Origin: Massilia phosphatilytica
GTDB lineage: Bacteria; Pseudomonadota; Gammaproteobacteria; Burkholderiales; Burkholderiaceae_D
Direction: 5' to 3'
Assembly (NCBI RefSeq): GCF_002968015.1
Contig: NZ_PUIP01000004.1
Location: forward strand, 248,001 to 312,000
DNA: 64,000 bases
Shown here: piece after piece, positions 45,961 through 54,805 of the stretch
Layout of the letters: every line of letters starts with the position of its first letter
How positions within the stretch are numbered: the first letter of the stretch is position 1
Translations under genes and position numbers: made by a program
The notes under the pieces: model-generated
Databases searched by the model: none
Seen by the model: only the letters and a program-made list of their open reading frames with translations
Told to the model about the DNA's origin: nothing

Positions 45961-47079
45961 ATGGCATCGGTGAGGCTGCGCGGCATCCGCAAGACCTATG
46001 GCGACAATCCGGTCATCAAGGGCGTCGACCTGGACATCGAGGACGGCCAGTTCGTCGTCTTCGTCGGGCCGTCCGGCTGCGGCAAGTCGACCCTGCTGCG
46101 CATGATCGCGGGCCTGGAAGACATCACGGACGGCACCCTGGAGCTGGGCGGCGTCGTCTGCAACACGGTCGAACCGTCCCGGCGCGGCATCGCGATGGTG
46201 TTCCAGAGCTATGCGCTGTACCCGCACATGACGGTGGCCGAGAACATGGGTTTTGCCCTCAAGCTCGCCAAGGTGCCGAAGGCGGAGATCGCCCGGAGCG
46301 TGCAGCATGCGGCCGAGATCCTGCAGATCGCGCACCTGCTGGACCGGAAGCCGAAAGCGCTGTCCGGTGGCCAGCGGCAACGGGTCGCGATCGGCCGCGC
46401 CATCGTGCGCAAGCCTGAAGTGTTCCTGTTCGACGAACCGCTGTCGAACCTGGACGCGGCGCTGCGCGCCCAGACCCGCGTGGAACTCGCGCGCCTGCAC
46501 AAGGACTTGCAGGCGACGATGATCTACGTGACGCACGATCAGGTCGAGGCGATGACCCTGGGCCAGAAGATCGTCGTGTTCAACGGCGGCCGCATCGAAC
46601 AGGTGGGCACGCCGCTGGAATTGTACGAGCGGCCGGCCAATCTGTTCGTCGCGGGCTTCCTCGGCTCGCCCCGCATGAATGCCTTCCCGGCCACGCTGGC
46701 CGGCCACACGGGCGGCCTCGCGACCGTGCGCGTGCCGGGCGGCGGCATGGCGCAGGTGGCCGCGGACGCGAGCCAGGCGCAGGACGCCGCCGCGCTGACC
46801 CTGGGCGTGCGCCCCGAGCACCTGCGGCTGGAGACCGGGGGCGAGGCCGGCATCCCGGGCCGGCTGGCCCTCGTCGAATACCTGGGCGACGTGACGCTCG
46901 CGTACGTGCAGGTCGACGGCGTCGAGGGCATGGTGGCGGCCAAGTGTCCGCCCGACGTCCCGCTGCCGGCGCCGGGGACGGCCGTGCGACTGCGGTTCGA
47001 TCCGGCCCGGGCGTGGCTGTTCGATGAGAGCGGCGTGGCGTTGCCGGCGCTGAGGGAGCAGGTAGCGGCCGCATCCTAG
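45961..47079 (+). CDS. Sugar ABC transporter ATPase, UgpC/MalK type (second system)
   Basis: 372 residues. Walker [10 protein letters not shown], signature [16 protein letters not shown], Walker [17 protein letters not shown] and switch [11 protein letters not shown], then an OB-fold domain with [10 protein letters not shown]. It starts five bases after the permease stop. It resembles the first system's ATPase but has a longer C-terminal domain. No regulator adjoins this operon, and I find no LacI-type operator in front of it. Confidence 0.93.
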   Translation: MASVRLRGIRKTYGDNPVIKGVDLDIEDGQFVVFVGPSGCGKSTLLRMIAGLEDITDGTLELGGVVCNTVEPSRRGIAMVFQSYALYPHMTVAENMGFALKLAKVPKAEIARSVQHAAEILQIAHLLDRKPKALSGGQRQRVAIGRAIVRKPEVFLFDEPLSNLDAALRAQTRVELARLHKDLQATMIYVTHDQVEAMTLGQKIVVFNGGRIEQVGTPLELYERPANLFVAGFLGSPRMNAFPATLAGHTGGLATVRVPGGGMAQVAADASQAQDAAALTLGVRPEHLRLETGGEAGIPGRLALVEYLGDVTLAYVQVDGVEGMVAAKCPPDVPLPAPGTAVRLRFDPARAWLFDESGVALPALREQVAAAS

Positions 47080-47088
47080 CCGGCCGCC

Positions 47089-47526
47089 CTAGATCGGCCG
47101 CTGCCCGCTCGCCTCCACGAACGCTTTCGGCACCACGCCGATCTGCTGCAACACACCCAGCCGGTCCGCCTGCAGCCACGCCCGCACGATCTGCCCGTTG
47201 CGGACCTGGTAGATCACATTGCCTTCCTGCGTCACTTCGGCGAGGCTCGGCCGGATGCCGGCGAAGGGGCCGCCGTGCACCGCGCGGAACGTCCAGCGGA
47301 CGGCCACCTTGTCCTCCTCGCCGAACACGTCGTGCAGTTCGAACCGCACGCCCGGAAAGCCGGTGAGCACAGCCTGGATAGTCGCGCGGAATTCGCGCGG
47401 ACCCCGTTCGCCGCGGGCACCGACGAAGTCGGGGGCGACCAGCGTTTCCAGCCGGTCCAGGTCGCGGCCGTTGATGCATTCCTCGTACAGCGTCCTCACC
47501 AGTGCCTTGTTCGTCACTGCGGTCAT
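47089..47526 (-). CDS. SnoaL-like (NTF2 fold) ester-cyclase family protein
   Basis: 145 residues, the usual length for a SnoaL-like cone-shaped alpha+beta barrel. LVRTLYEECINGRDLDRLE opens it, followed by VAPDFVGARGERGPREF, FELHDVFGEEDKVAVRWTF and VIYQVRNGQIVRAWLQAD. Enzymes of this fold act on small cyclic molecules, often polyketides or redox-active aromatics. It is divergent from soxR and has a SoxR-type promoter, so it probably modifies a redox-cycling compound. It converges with the ABC ATPase gene. Confidence 0.85.
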   Translation of the reverse strand: MTAVTNKALVRTLYEECINGRDLDRLETLVAPDFVGARGERGPREFRATIQAVLTGFPGVRFELHDVFGEEDKVAVRWTFRAVHGGPFAGIRPSLAEVTQEGNVIYQVRNGQIVRAWLQADRLGVLQQIGVVPKAFVEASGQRPI

Positions 47527-47561
47527 GTGTCACTCCTCATGGTTGCGTTTCGATGCAAGGC

Positions 47562-47592
47562 AGTGTAGAACCTCAACTTAACTTCAGGTCAA
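47562..47592 (-). promoter_or_regulatory. SoxR box inside a 19-base-spacer promoter
   Basis: On the minus strand TTGACC (47587-47592) and TACACT (47562-47567) are 19 bases apart, the over-long spacer that MerR-family activators correct. The spacer holds CCTCAACTTAACTTCAGG at 47571-47588, which matches the SoxR consensus CCTCAAGTTAACTTGAGG at 16 of 18 bases. It drives the SnoaL-like gene. Confidence 0.85.
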
Positions 47593-47602
47593 GAGGATTT
47601 CG

Positions 47603-48055
47603 ATGGCAAAAATCGACCCGGCCGACATCGGACGGCCACTGACGGTGGGCGAGGTCGCGCGGCGCGCGGGCGTGGCCGTGTCGGCCCTGCATTTCTACGA
47701 AGCGAAGGGACTTATCCGCAGCGCGCGCAGCGGCGGCGGCCAGCGGCGCTACGGGCGCGACGTGCTGCGGCGCGTGGCCGTCATCAAGGTCGCGCAACGC
47801 ATCGGCATCCCGCTGGCGGCGATCAGCGCGGCGCTCGCGTCGCTGCCGGAAGAGCGTACGCCGACAAAGGCCGACTGGACCCGGCTGTCCAGCCTGTGGC
47901 GGCGCGAGCTCGACGAGCGCATCGACCAGCTCACCCGGCTGCGCGACCAGCTGGACGATTGCATAGGCTGCGGCTGTCTCTCGATCGAGGCGTGCCGGCT
48001 GCGCAATCCGCTGGACGCATTGTCGGAGCAGGGGAGCGGGCCGCAGCGGCTGTGA
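47603..48055 (+). CDS. soxR: Redox-sensitive transcriptional activator SoxR
   Basis: 150 residues, MerR family. The winged helix-turn-helix opens with [20 protein letters not shown]. The [2Fe-2S] cluster ligands are Cys120, Cys123, Cys125 and Cys131 in [14 protein letters not shown], at almost the positions of E. coli SoxR (119, 122, 124, 130). Oxidation of the cluster by redox-cycling compounds or superoxide activates transcription. There is no soxS in the window, as is normal outside enterics, where SoxR controls a few genes directly; here the divergent SnoaL-like gene. Confidence 0.94.
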   Translation: MAKIDPADIGRPLTVGEVARRAGVAVSALHFYEAKGLIRSARSGGGQRRYGRDVLRRVAVIKVAQRIGIPLAAISAALASLPEERTPTKADWTRLSSLWRRELDERIDQLTRLRDQLDDCIGCGCLSIEACRLRNPLDALSEQGSGPQRL

Positions 48056-48292
48056 ATGGCCAGTTCGCCGTTCCGAAGTCTGAAAACAAGGTATCTCCGG
48101 CATTTACGTATGTGTCCATGTCGTGGCGAGCCGGATCCCATTGTTGTATGTACATAATAGTTGTCTTTTGGAACTTTTCGCGTATATGATGTTCAACATC
48201 TTATTAACCGAATTGACAAGAGAGCCAATGCAACAATCTTTATGTATGCCCAGTGCCGTGTGCCCGACGATCCCGTTTTGCGTGGAGGCGCC

Positions 48293-49918
48293 ATGAGTTT
48301 CAATCATTTGCGGGTGGCCACGCGGTTGACCATCGGATACGGGCTGGTCTTGCTGCTGTTACTCGTCGTCACGGCACTGGGGCTGAACCGGCTGGCGCAT
48401 CTCAAGGATCGGGTGGACGAGATCACGAAGGTCAACGACGTCGAAGCCCAGCTGGCCGCCGATATGGACCTGACGGTCACGGAACGCGCACTGGCGCTGC
48501 GCAACTTGATCCTTCTCGACAGCACCAACAAGAAAGAAGTCCAGATGGAGGTCGACCGCCTCGCCGAGCAGGAAAAGAAATACGCCGAGGCCGAGCAGAA
48601 GCTCGGCACGATGTTCGCCACCCTGCGCGATACCACCGCGCGGGAAAAGGAGTTGCTGGAACAGATCAGGCGGCAGGCGAAGCTCGCCGCGCCGTACTAT
48701 CCGCGCGCCATCCAACTGGCACTGGACGGCAAAGGCACCGAAGCTTACCAACTGGTGCGCTTCGAGTTCCGCCCCGTGCAAAAGCAGTGGTGGACGCTGT
48801 TGCGCGAGTTGGCCAAACTGGAACAGCAACTGAACGATGAGCAACAGCGCCAGGCCGACGAGGGGTATCGCAACGCGCGCGTGCTGATGATCTCGTTCGG
48901 CTTCCTGGCCGTGGCGGCGGGTGTTCTGGCGGCCTGGAGCATCACGCGGGGGTTGTTGCGCCAGCTCGGGGGCGAGCCGACCGATGCGGTCCGGATCGCC
49001 GGCAGGATCGCGTCCGGCGACCTGGGGGTTCCCATCGAAACGCATGCCCGCGACGACTCCAGCCTGTTGCATGCGATGCGGACGATGCGCGACAGCCTCG
49101 CGCACATCGTGAGCCAGGTCCGCACGGGCACGGACACCATCGCGACGGCATCGGGCCAGATCGCGGCCGGTAACCATGACCTGTCCGCCCGTACCGAACA
49201 GCAGGCCGCTTCGCTCGAAGAAACGGCAACCTCGATGGAAGAAATGACGTCGGCCGTGAAGCAGAATGCCGACAACGCGCGCCTGGTGAACACGCTGGCG
49301 ACGTCGGCGTCGCATGTCGCGGAAAAGGGCGGGGAAGTGGTGTCGCAGGTGGTGACCACGATGGGCGCGATCAACCAGTCGGCCCGGAAGATCGTGGAGA
49401 TCATCGGCGTCATCGACGGCATCGCGTTCCAGACCAATATCCTGGCCCTGAACGCGGCCGTCGAGGCGGCGCGGGCCGGCGAACAGGGGCGCGGTTTCGC
49501 CGTCGTCGCGACCGAGGTGCGCAACCTAGCGCAGCGGTCCGCGGCAGCGGCCAAGGAAATCAAGGCGCTGATCTCCGATTCGGTCGAGAAGGTCGATTCC
49601 GGCAACAAGCTCGTCGAAGAGGCCGGCGCGACGATGCACGAAGTGGTCGACAGCATCAAGCGCGTCACCGACATCATGGCCGATATCGTGGCGGCCAGCG
49701 AGGAGCAGGCGACGGGCATCGACCAGGTCAATCGGGCGATGACCCAGATGGACGGCGTCACCCATCAGAACGCCGCGCTCGTCGAGGAAGCGGCCGCCGC
49801 GGCCGAGTCGATGCGGGAGCAGGCGGAGCATCTGTCCCAGGTCGTCGGCGTGTTCCTTCTGTCCGCCGGCGCACGCACCATGCCGCGCGCGGAACCGCGC
49901 CTCGCCCTCGGCGCGTAG
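48293..49918 (+). CDS. Methyl-accepting chemotaxis protein
   Basis: 541 residues. Helix 1 at about 10-32, a periplasmic four-helix-bundle domain (4HB_MCP type) to about residue 190, helix 2 at about 198-215, HAMP to about 270, then the long coiled-coil signalling domain. The conserved hairpin tip is GIAFQTNILALNAAVEAARA near residue 380. There is no C-terminal NWETF-like pentapeptide. GGAGG at 48284-48288 sets the start; earlier in-frame ATGs lack one. The AT-rich 237 bases upstream (48056-48292) hold its promoter, but I could not fix the boxes. Confidence 0.94.
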   Translation: MSFNHLRVATRLTIGYGLVLLLLLVVTALGLNRLAHLKDRVDEITKVNDVEAQLAADMDLTVTERALALRNLILLDSTNKKEVQMEVDRLAEQEKKYAEAEQKLGTMFATLRDTTAREKELLEQIRRQAKLAAPYYPRAIQLALDGKGTEAYQLVRFEFRPVQKQWWTLLRELAKLEQQLNDEQQRQADEGYRNARVLMISFGFLAVAAGVLAAWSITRGLLRQLGGEPTDAVRIAGRIASGDLGVPIETHARDDSSLLHAMRTMRDSLAHIVSQVRTGTDTIATASGQIAAGNHDLSARTEQQAASLEETATSMEEMTSAVKQNADNARLVNTLATSASHVAEKGGEVVSQVVTTMGAINQSARKIVEIIGVIDGIAFQTNILALNAAVEAARAGEQGRGFAVVATEVRNLAQRSAAAAKEIKALISDSVEKVDSGNKLVEEAGATMHEVVDSIKRVTDIMADIVAASEEQATGIDQVNRAMTQMDGVTHQNAALVEEAAAAAESMREQAEHLSQVVGVFLLSAGARTMPRAEPRLALGA

Positions 49919-49935
49919 GCGCTGGCGGGAGGTAA

Positions 49936-49948
49936 TAATTAGTGATAA
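49936..49948. promoter_or_regulatory. AT-rich operator upstream of the second LacI gene
   Basis: TAATTAGTGATAA, whose reverse complement TTATCACTAATTA matches the site at 51085 (TTATTACTAATAA) at 11 of 13 bases. It overlaps a probable -10 box GATAAT at 49944-49949, which suggests autorepression. Confidence 0.55.
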
Positions 49949-49987
49949 TGTTGTGCAACCGATGATCCGTTGCCAACAATCACGCCC

Positions 49988-51016
49988 ATGACCAGGCCCC
50001 GCCGCCCCACGATGACCGACATCGCCAAGCTGGCCGGCGTGTCGCAGTCGACGGTGTCGCTGGTGATCAACCACATGAGCGGGGCGAAGGTGTCGAAGGT
50101 CACGCGCGAGACCGTGCTCCGGATCGCGCGCGAGCTCGGCTACCCCGTCGAGCGGCACGCGCACCTGGCCGCGGCCCAGGCCCGCAACCTGGTCGTGTAC
50201 CTCACCGACGAGTTGACGACGAGTCCGCACGCGATGCAGACCATCGACGGCGCCAAGGATGCCGCCTGGGAGCACGACTGCCTCGTCGCCGTGTTCGCCA
50301 CGCGCGGCGACCCGGCACTCGAAGCGGCCGTGTTCGCGCGCATGCTGGACCATCCCGCGCTCCTGGGTGTGATCTATTCCACGATTTTTACCCGCGCCGT
50401 GACGGTGCCGGACGCGCTGTCCGCCACGCCGACCGTCCTGCTGAACTGCCACACGCGCGACCGCGGCCGCGCGTCCGTCGTGCCGAGCGAGCTGCTGGGC
50501 GGCTACACGGCGACGATGCACCTGATCGAGAACGGGCACAGCCGCATCGGCTTCATCAACGGCGAGCACTGGATCGAGGCGGCGGCCGAGCGCCTGAAGG
50601 GGTACCGGCAGGCGCTGTCGACGGCCGACATCCCGTTCGATCCCGCCCTCGTGCGGTCCGGCGACTGGCAGGTTGCGGCCGGCTACGAACATGCGTTGTC
50701 GCTGCTGGGCCTGCCCCAGCGCCCGTCCGCGTTGTTTTGCGCCAATGACCTGATGGCCATCGGCGCGCTGGACGCGGCCCGCGAGCGCAACCTTCTGGTG
50801 CCGCGCGACCTGTCCGTAATCGGGTATGACGACCAGGACATCGCGCGCTACACGCACCCGCCGCTGACCACAGTGTTGTTACCAAACTACGAAATGGGCC
50901 GCTGGGCGGCCGATTCCCTCATCGCGCAAGTGCGCGCGAACGTCACCTCGAAAGCCGTCATCAAGATGGAATGCCCTCTGGTGGCACGCGATTCCGTGGC
51001 CCCGCCGCGGCTCTGA
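49988..51016 (+). CDS. LacI-family transcriptional regulator of the receptor-GH43 locus
   Basis: 342 residues. Helix-turn-helix MTDIAKLAGVSQSTVSLVIN near residues 9-28, hinge with HAHLAAAQARN in place of the usual RARAL, then the sugar-binding effector domain (ALFCANDLMAIGALDA, IGYDDQDIARYTHPPLTTV). The hinge lacks the usual Leu at the expected place, which fits an operator without central CG. No clear ribosome-binding site precedes ATG 49988; a TTG at 49970 is an alternative. It is followed by a TonB receptor and a GH43 gene, its probable targets. Confidence 0.9.
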   Translation: MTRPRRPTMTDIAKLAGVSQSTVSLVINHMSGAKVSKVTRETVLRIARELGYPVERHAHLAAAQARNLVVYLTDELTTSPHAMQTIDGAKDAAWEHDCLVAVFATRGDPALEAAVFARMLDHPALLGVIYSTIFTRAVTVPDALSATPTVLLNCHTRDRGRASVVPSELLGGYTATMHLIENGHSRIGFINGEHWIEAAAERLKGYRQALSTADIPFDPALVRSGDWQVAAGYEHALSLLGLPQRPSALFCANDLMAIGALDAARERNLLVPRDLSVIGYDDQDIARYTHPPLTTVLLPNYEMGRWAADSLIAQVRANVTSKAVIKMECPLVARDSVAPPRL

Positions 51017-51084
51017 ACGGCCCGAAAAAGCGGATTCAAGCGTGCGTCGGTCCGCCGACTTTTGCGTTAGCTTCCTGATAAAAC

Positions 51085-51097
51085 TTATTACTAATAA
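51085..51097. promoter_or_regulatory. AT-rich operator overlapping the promoter of the second TonB receptor
   Basis: TTATTACTAATAA is palindromic around a central C. A possible promoter TTGCGT (51062-51067), 17 bases and TTATTA (51085-51090) coincides with it, so binding would block RNA polymerase. It lies 14 bases before the receptor start codon. Confidence 0.6.
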
Positions 51098-51110
51098 TTT
51101 GGAGAATCGC

Positions 51111-53840
51111 ATGACCACGTTCCAGCTCCGGCCCGTGTGCGCGGCCATCCTTGCGCTGCTCGCGCACACAGCCGTCCAGGCGCAGACCAGCGACGCGCCG
51201 CCGACCCAAGTCCAACAAGTCACCGTCACCGGCCTGCGCAGCAGCATCCGCAGCGCCGAGGCGATCAAGCGCGATTCGGTGCAGGTCGTCGACTCCATCA
51301 ACGCGGAAGACATCGGCAAGTTCCCCGACCGCGCCGCCGGCGACGCCCTGCAGCGCATCGCCGGCGTGCAGGTCGGGCGCGACCGCGGCGAGACGAGCCA
51401 GGTCATCATCCGCGGCCTGCCGGACGTCGTGACCACCCTGAACGGCATGGAGTACTTCACGGGGAATGGCCGCCGGCTGCAGTACCAGGACCTGCCCGTG
51501 CAATCGATCGGCGGCCTGGACGTGTACAAGACTGCGACGCCGAACCAGCTGGAAGGCGGCATCGCGGGCGGCATCGACGTCCGGCTGCGCCAGCCGTTCG
51601 ACGTGAAGGGCCTGAACGTGACGGGCTATGTGGAAGACCGCCGCCAGAAGGTGACGGGTTCCAGCGCGACGTCGACGAAGAACAACCCGGGCGCCGGCTT
51701 CTCGGCCAGCAACCGCTGGAACACGAGCTATGGCGAGATCGGCGCGCTGGTCGACGTGGCCTTCAACCGCGAGCACTGGGGCTATCCCGTGCAGTGGGTC
51801 GACCGTCCCGACCGCGTGCACTCCGTCGACGCCAACGGCGTGGGCACGCGCCTGGGCGACGGCCCGCTGGCGCCCGCCACGCCGGGCGCGCGGCTCGGCG
51901 AGCTGCCGAACGTGGGCGGCATCTACAACGCGGGCGACCGCGACCGCGGCAGCCTGCACGCCGCGCTGCAGTGGCAGGTCAACCCCACGCTGGAAGCGAA
52001 CGTGCAATACCTCGGCACGGGCTACCGCGCGCGCAGCGAAGTCGATTACATCCTCGCCATCACGACGTGGACGCCGACCCTCTACAACGTGCAGCTGGCG
52101 CCGCAGGGCGCTTACTGCAACACGCCGGAAGGCGTCGTGTGCCCGATCCAGTCGGCCTATGCGCAGGCCGCGCGGTTCGGCGGACCGTACGACTGGGATC
52201 CGTACACGGCCACGTCGACGTGGGGCGTGAAGGAGCACACGACGTCGCACTTCCTGAACCTGGGCCTGAACTACCGCGAGGGCCCGTGGAAGGCGAGTTC
52301 CAACTTCGGCTGGACCAAGTCCACGTTCGTGAACGATCAGGTGATCGTCGACCAGCAGATCCCCGGCGCCAGCGTCAACGTCTACACGTACGGCGCGGAC
52401 GGCCACGGCGGCTACAACAGCATCAGCACGCCCACGAGCCCGAACGCGCTGCGCGACCCGCGCGCGTTCGTGCTGCGCGGGATGGTGCAGAACTGGGGCA
52501 TCTCCAAAGGCGAGCAGGTGCAGTGGCGCGGCGACGCGTCGTACCGCCTCGGCGAAGGCTTCTTTTCCGGCATCGACGCCGGCCTGCGCCTGTCGAACCA
52601 CCTGGCCAGCTTCCACGGCGCGGAAGGCCACAGCGACATCACGGGGCCGGTCCGCGCGAATCCGGTCGACGCGTTCGGCCCGGGATTCGAATCGATGGTG
52701 CCCGGCCTCGACCGGCTGGGCGGCCCCTGGCTGACGCCGTCGCGCGACTTCCTGATCGACCAGGCCGATGCCGTGCGCTCGTTCTACGGCGCCGCGCCGG
52801 GCCGCGTGGCGATTGATCCGACCCGCACCTTCGAACAGCGCGAAAGCACGAACACCGTGTACCTCGCGGCCCGCTGGAAGACGAAAGCGGGCGACGTCGA
52901 CTTGTCCGGCACGGTGGGCGGGCGCTACGTCCGCGTGGCGCGCAACCTGAACGGCAACAGCCGCATCGGCGACGTCGTCTCGCCGATCGCCGTCAGCTCG
53001 ACGGAGAACAACTTCCTGCCCAGCTTCGCGGCCGTCGTCGGCTGGCGCGAGAACCTGCAGTCGCACCTTTCCGTCGGCAAGACGATCACGCGGCCGGACT
53101 TCGCGTCGCTGAATCCGGCGCTTGCTCTGATTCCGCCGACCGTCAACGCGCCGGGCACCGGCTCGTCCGGCAACCCGAACCTGCGGCCGACGCGCTCCGT
53201 GAACACGGACGCCACGCTGGAATACTACTTCCCGAAAAACGGCTACGCGCAGGTCGCGCTGTTCCACCGCGATATCAACGGCTACCTGCAGAACATGGAG
53301 TCGAGTGAAGTCATCAATGGCCAGAACTATCGCGTGACGCGTCCGCAAAATTCCGGCACAGGGACGCTGCGCGGCGCGGAATTCGGCATCCAGAAGTTCT
53401 TCGACTTCCTGCCCGGCCCGTGGAGCAATTTCGGCGCCCAGTTCAACTACACGTGGATCGACGGCGACAACCAGACGCTCGTCTCGCCGACGAGCACGGA
53501 GTACCGCACGACGGCACTGACGAACGTGGCGAAGAAGAACTACAACTTCGCGCTGCTGTACGAAGGGAACGGCATCACGGGGCGCCTGACGGCCACGCAC
53601 CGCGGCGACTACGTCGAACAGATCGCGGAGCCGCGCTTCTTCCAGGACCGCATCGTCAAGGCCAGCACGTATGTCGACCTGAGCGTGTCGTATGCGCTGA
53701 ACAAGAACCTGTCGCTGCAGTTCGACGCGATCAACCTGACGCACGAGAAGTACGAAAGCTATCTCGGCTCCGAGATCCGCCCGCGCGACATCCGCTACAA
53801 CCCGACGACCTACGGCCTCGGGCTGCGCTTCTCGCTGTGA
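51111..53840 (+). CDS. TonB-dependent receptor (second), glycan type
   Basis: 909 residues. Signal peptide at about 1-24 (ending AVQAQ). The plug starts with QVQQVTVTGLRSSIRSAEAI, whose VTVTG is the TonB-box region, and has DIGKFPDRAAGDALQRIAGV. The barrel ends in YGLGLRFSL with a terminal hydrophobic residue. GGAG at 51101-51104 fits ATG 51111. It lies between the LacI and GH43 genes, so it probably imports arabino- or xylo-oligosaccharides. Confidence 0.94.
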   Translation: MTTFQLRPVCAAILALLAHTAVQAQTSDAPPTQVQQVTVTGLRSSIRSAEAIKRDSVQVVDSINAEDIGKFPDRAAGDALQRIAGVQVGRDRGETSQVIIRGLPDVVTTLNGMEYFTGNGRRLQYQDLPVQSIGGLDVYKTATPNQLEGGIAGGIDVRLRQPFDVKGLNVTGYVEDRRQKVTGSSATSTKNNPGAGFSASNRWNTSYGEIGALVDVAFNREHWGYPVQWVDRPDRVHSVDANGVGTRLGDGPLAPATPGARLGELPNVGGIYNAGDRDRGSLHAALQWQVNPTLEANVQYLGTGYRARSEVDYILAITTWTPTLYNVQLAPQGAYCNTPEGVVCPIQSAYAQAARFGGPYDWDPYTATSTWGVKEHTTSHFLNLGLNYREGPWKASSNFGWTKSTFVNDQVIVDQQIPGASVNVYTYGADGHGGYNSISTPTSPNALRDPRAFVLRGMVQNWGISKGEQVQWRGDASYRLGEGFFSGIDAGLRLSNHLASFHGAEGHSDITGPVRANPVDAFGPGFESMVPGLDRLGGPWLTPSRDFLIDQADAVRSFYGAAPGRVAIDPTRTFEQRESTNTVYLAARWKTKAGDVDLSGTVGGRYVRVARNLNGNSRIGDVVSPIAVSSTENNFLPSFAAVVGWRENLQSHLSVGKTITRPDFASLNPALALIPPTVNAPGTGSSGNPNLRPTRSVNTDATLEYYFPKNGYAQVALFHRDINGYLQNMESSEVINGQNYRVTRPQNSGTGTLRGAEFGIQKFFDFLPGPWSNFGAQFNYTWIDGDNQTLVSPTSTEYRTTALTNVAKKNYNFALLYEGNGITGRLTATHRGDYVEQIAEPRFFQDRIVKASTYVDLSVSYALNKNLSLQFDAINLTHEKYESYLGSEIRPRDIRYNPTTYGLGLRFSL

Positions 53841-53848
53841 GCGTGCAG

Positions 53849-54805
53849 ATGGCGAAGACGTATCGCAATCCCGTGTACCCGGACGTGTTCGCGGACCCGT
53901 TCGTGCTGCACCACGACGGCGCCTGGTATGCGTACGGCACCGCGCCCGGCGGGGCGGACGGGCGCCAGGTGCCCGTGCTGCGCTCGACGGACCTCGTCGA
54001 CTGGGAACCGCTGGGCCATGCGCTGCTGCCCATCGGCGAAGCGCACTACTGGGCGCCGGAAGTGGCGAGCCAGGACGGGCGCTTCTACATGTATTACTCG
54101 GCCGGATCGAAGCCGGAAGGCATGGACCAGAAGCTGCGCGTGGCGATCGCCGACCACCCGGCCGGGCCATTCGTCGACAGCGGCAAGCTGCTTGTGCCCG
54201 ACCAGCCGTTCGCCATCGACGCGCATCCGTTCCGTGCGGACGACGGCCAGTGGTATCTGTTTTATTGCGTCGATTTCCTGGCCGGGGAGGGCGACGACCG
54301 CGTGGGCACCGGCATCGTCGTCGACCGGCTCGTCGACATGACGACGCTGGCCGGCGCGCCGCGCGTCGTCGTCCGCCCGCACGAGGACTGGCACGTGTTC
54401 CGCAAGGGCCGCGCGATGTACGGGGGCGTCCACGACTGGCATACGGTGGAGGGTGCGGCTGTGCTGCAGCACGACGGCCGCTTCTACTGTTTCTACAGCG
54501 GCGGCGCGTGGGAGCGGGACAACTACGGCGTGAGCTGGGTCGTCGCGGATCATCCGCTGGGGCCGTACACGCGACCGGAAGGCGGCCATGAAGCGCTGCT
54601 CATGCGCACGCCCAAGGGTGGGGACCTGCTGGGGCCGGGGCACAATTCGTTCACGACGGGGCCGGACGGGACGTCCACGTGGATCGTGTATCACGCGTGG
54701 GACCTGGCGCAGACGGCGCGGCGGATGTGCATCGACCGGCTTGACTGGGTCGACGGCAAGCCGTCCACGCCGGGCCCGACGTGGACCGATCAGCCGGCGC
54801 CCTGA
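53849..54805 (+). CDS. Glycoside hydrolase family 43 enzyme, no signal peptide
   Basis: 318 residues, a single five-bladed propeller. The general-base Asp lies in NPVYPDVFADPFVLHHDG, and YWAPEVASQDGRFYMYYSAG is the second landmark; the acid Glu is probably in HTVEGAAVLQHD. There is no export signal, so it cleaves imported oligosaccharides inside the cell. It starts eight bases after the receptor stop; GTG 53837 would give four more residues. Its stop codon abuts that of the Kef gene, forming TGATCA at 54803-54808. Confidence 0.9.
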   Translation: MAKTYRNPVYPDVFADPFVLHHDGAWYAYGTAPGGADGRQVPVLRSTDLVDWEPLGHALLPIGEAHYWAPEVASQDGRFYMYYSAGSKPEGMDQKLRVAIADHPAGPFVDSGKLLVPDQPFAIDAHPFRADDGQWYLFYCVDFLAGEGDDRVGTGIVVDRLVDMTTLAGAPRVVVRPHEDWHVFRKGRAMYGGVHDWHTVEGAAVLQHDGRFYCFYSGGAWERDNYGVSWVVADHPLGPYTRPEGGHEALLMRTPKGGDLLGPGHNSFTTGPDGTSTWIVYHAWDLAQTARRMCIDRLDWVDGKPSTPGPTWTDQPAP

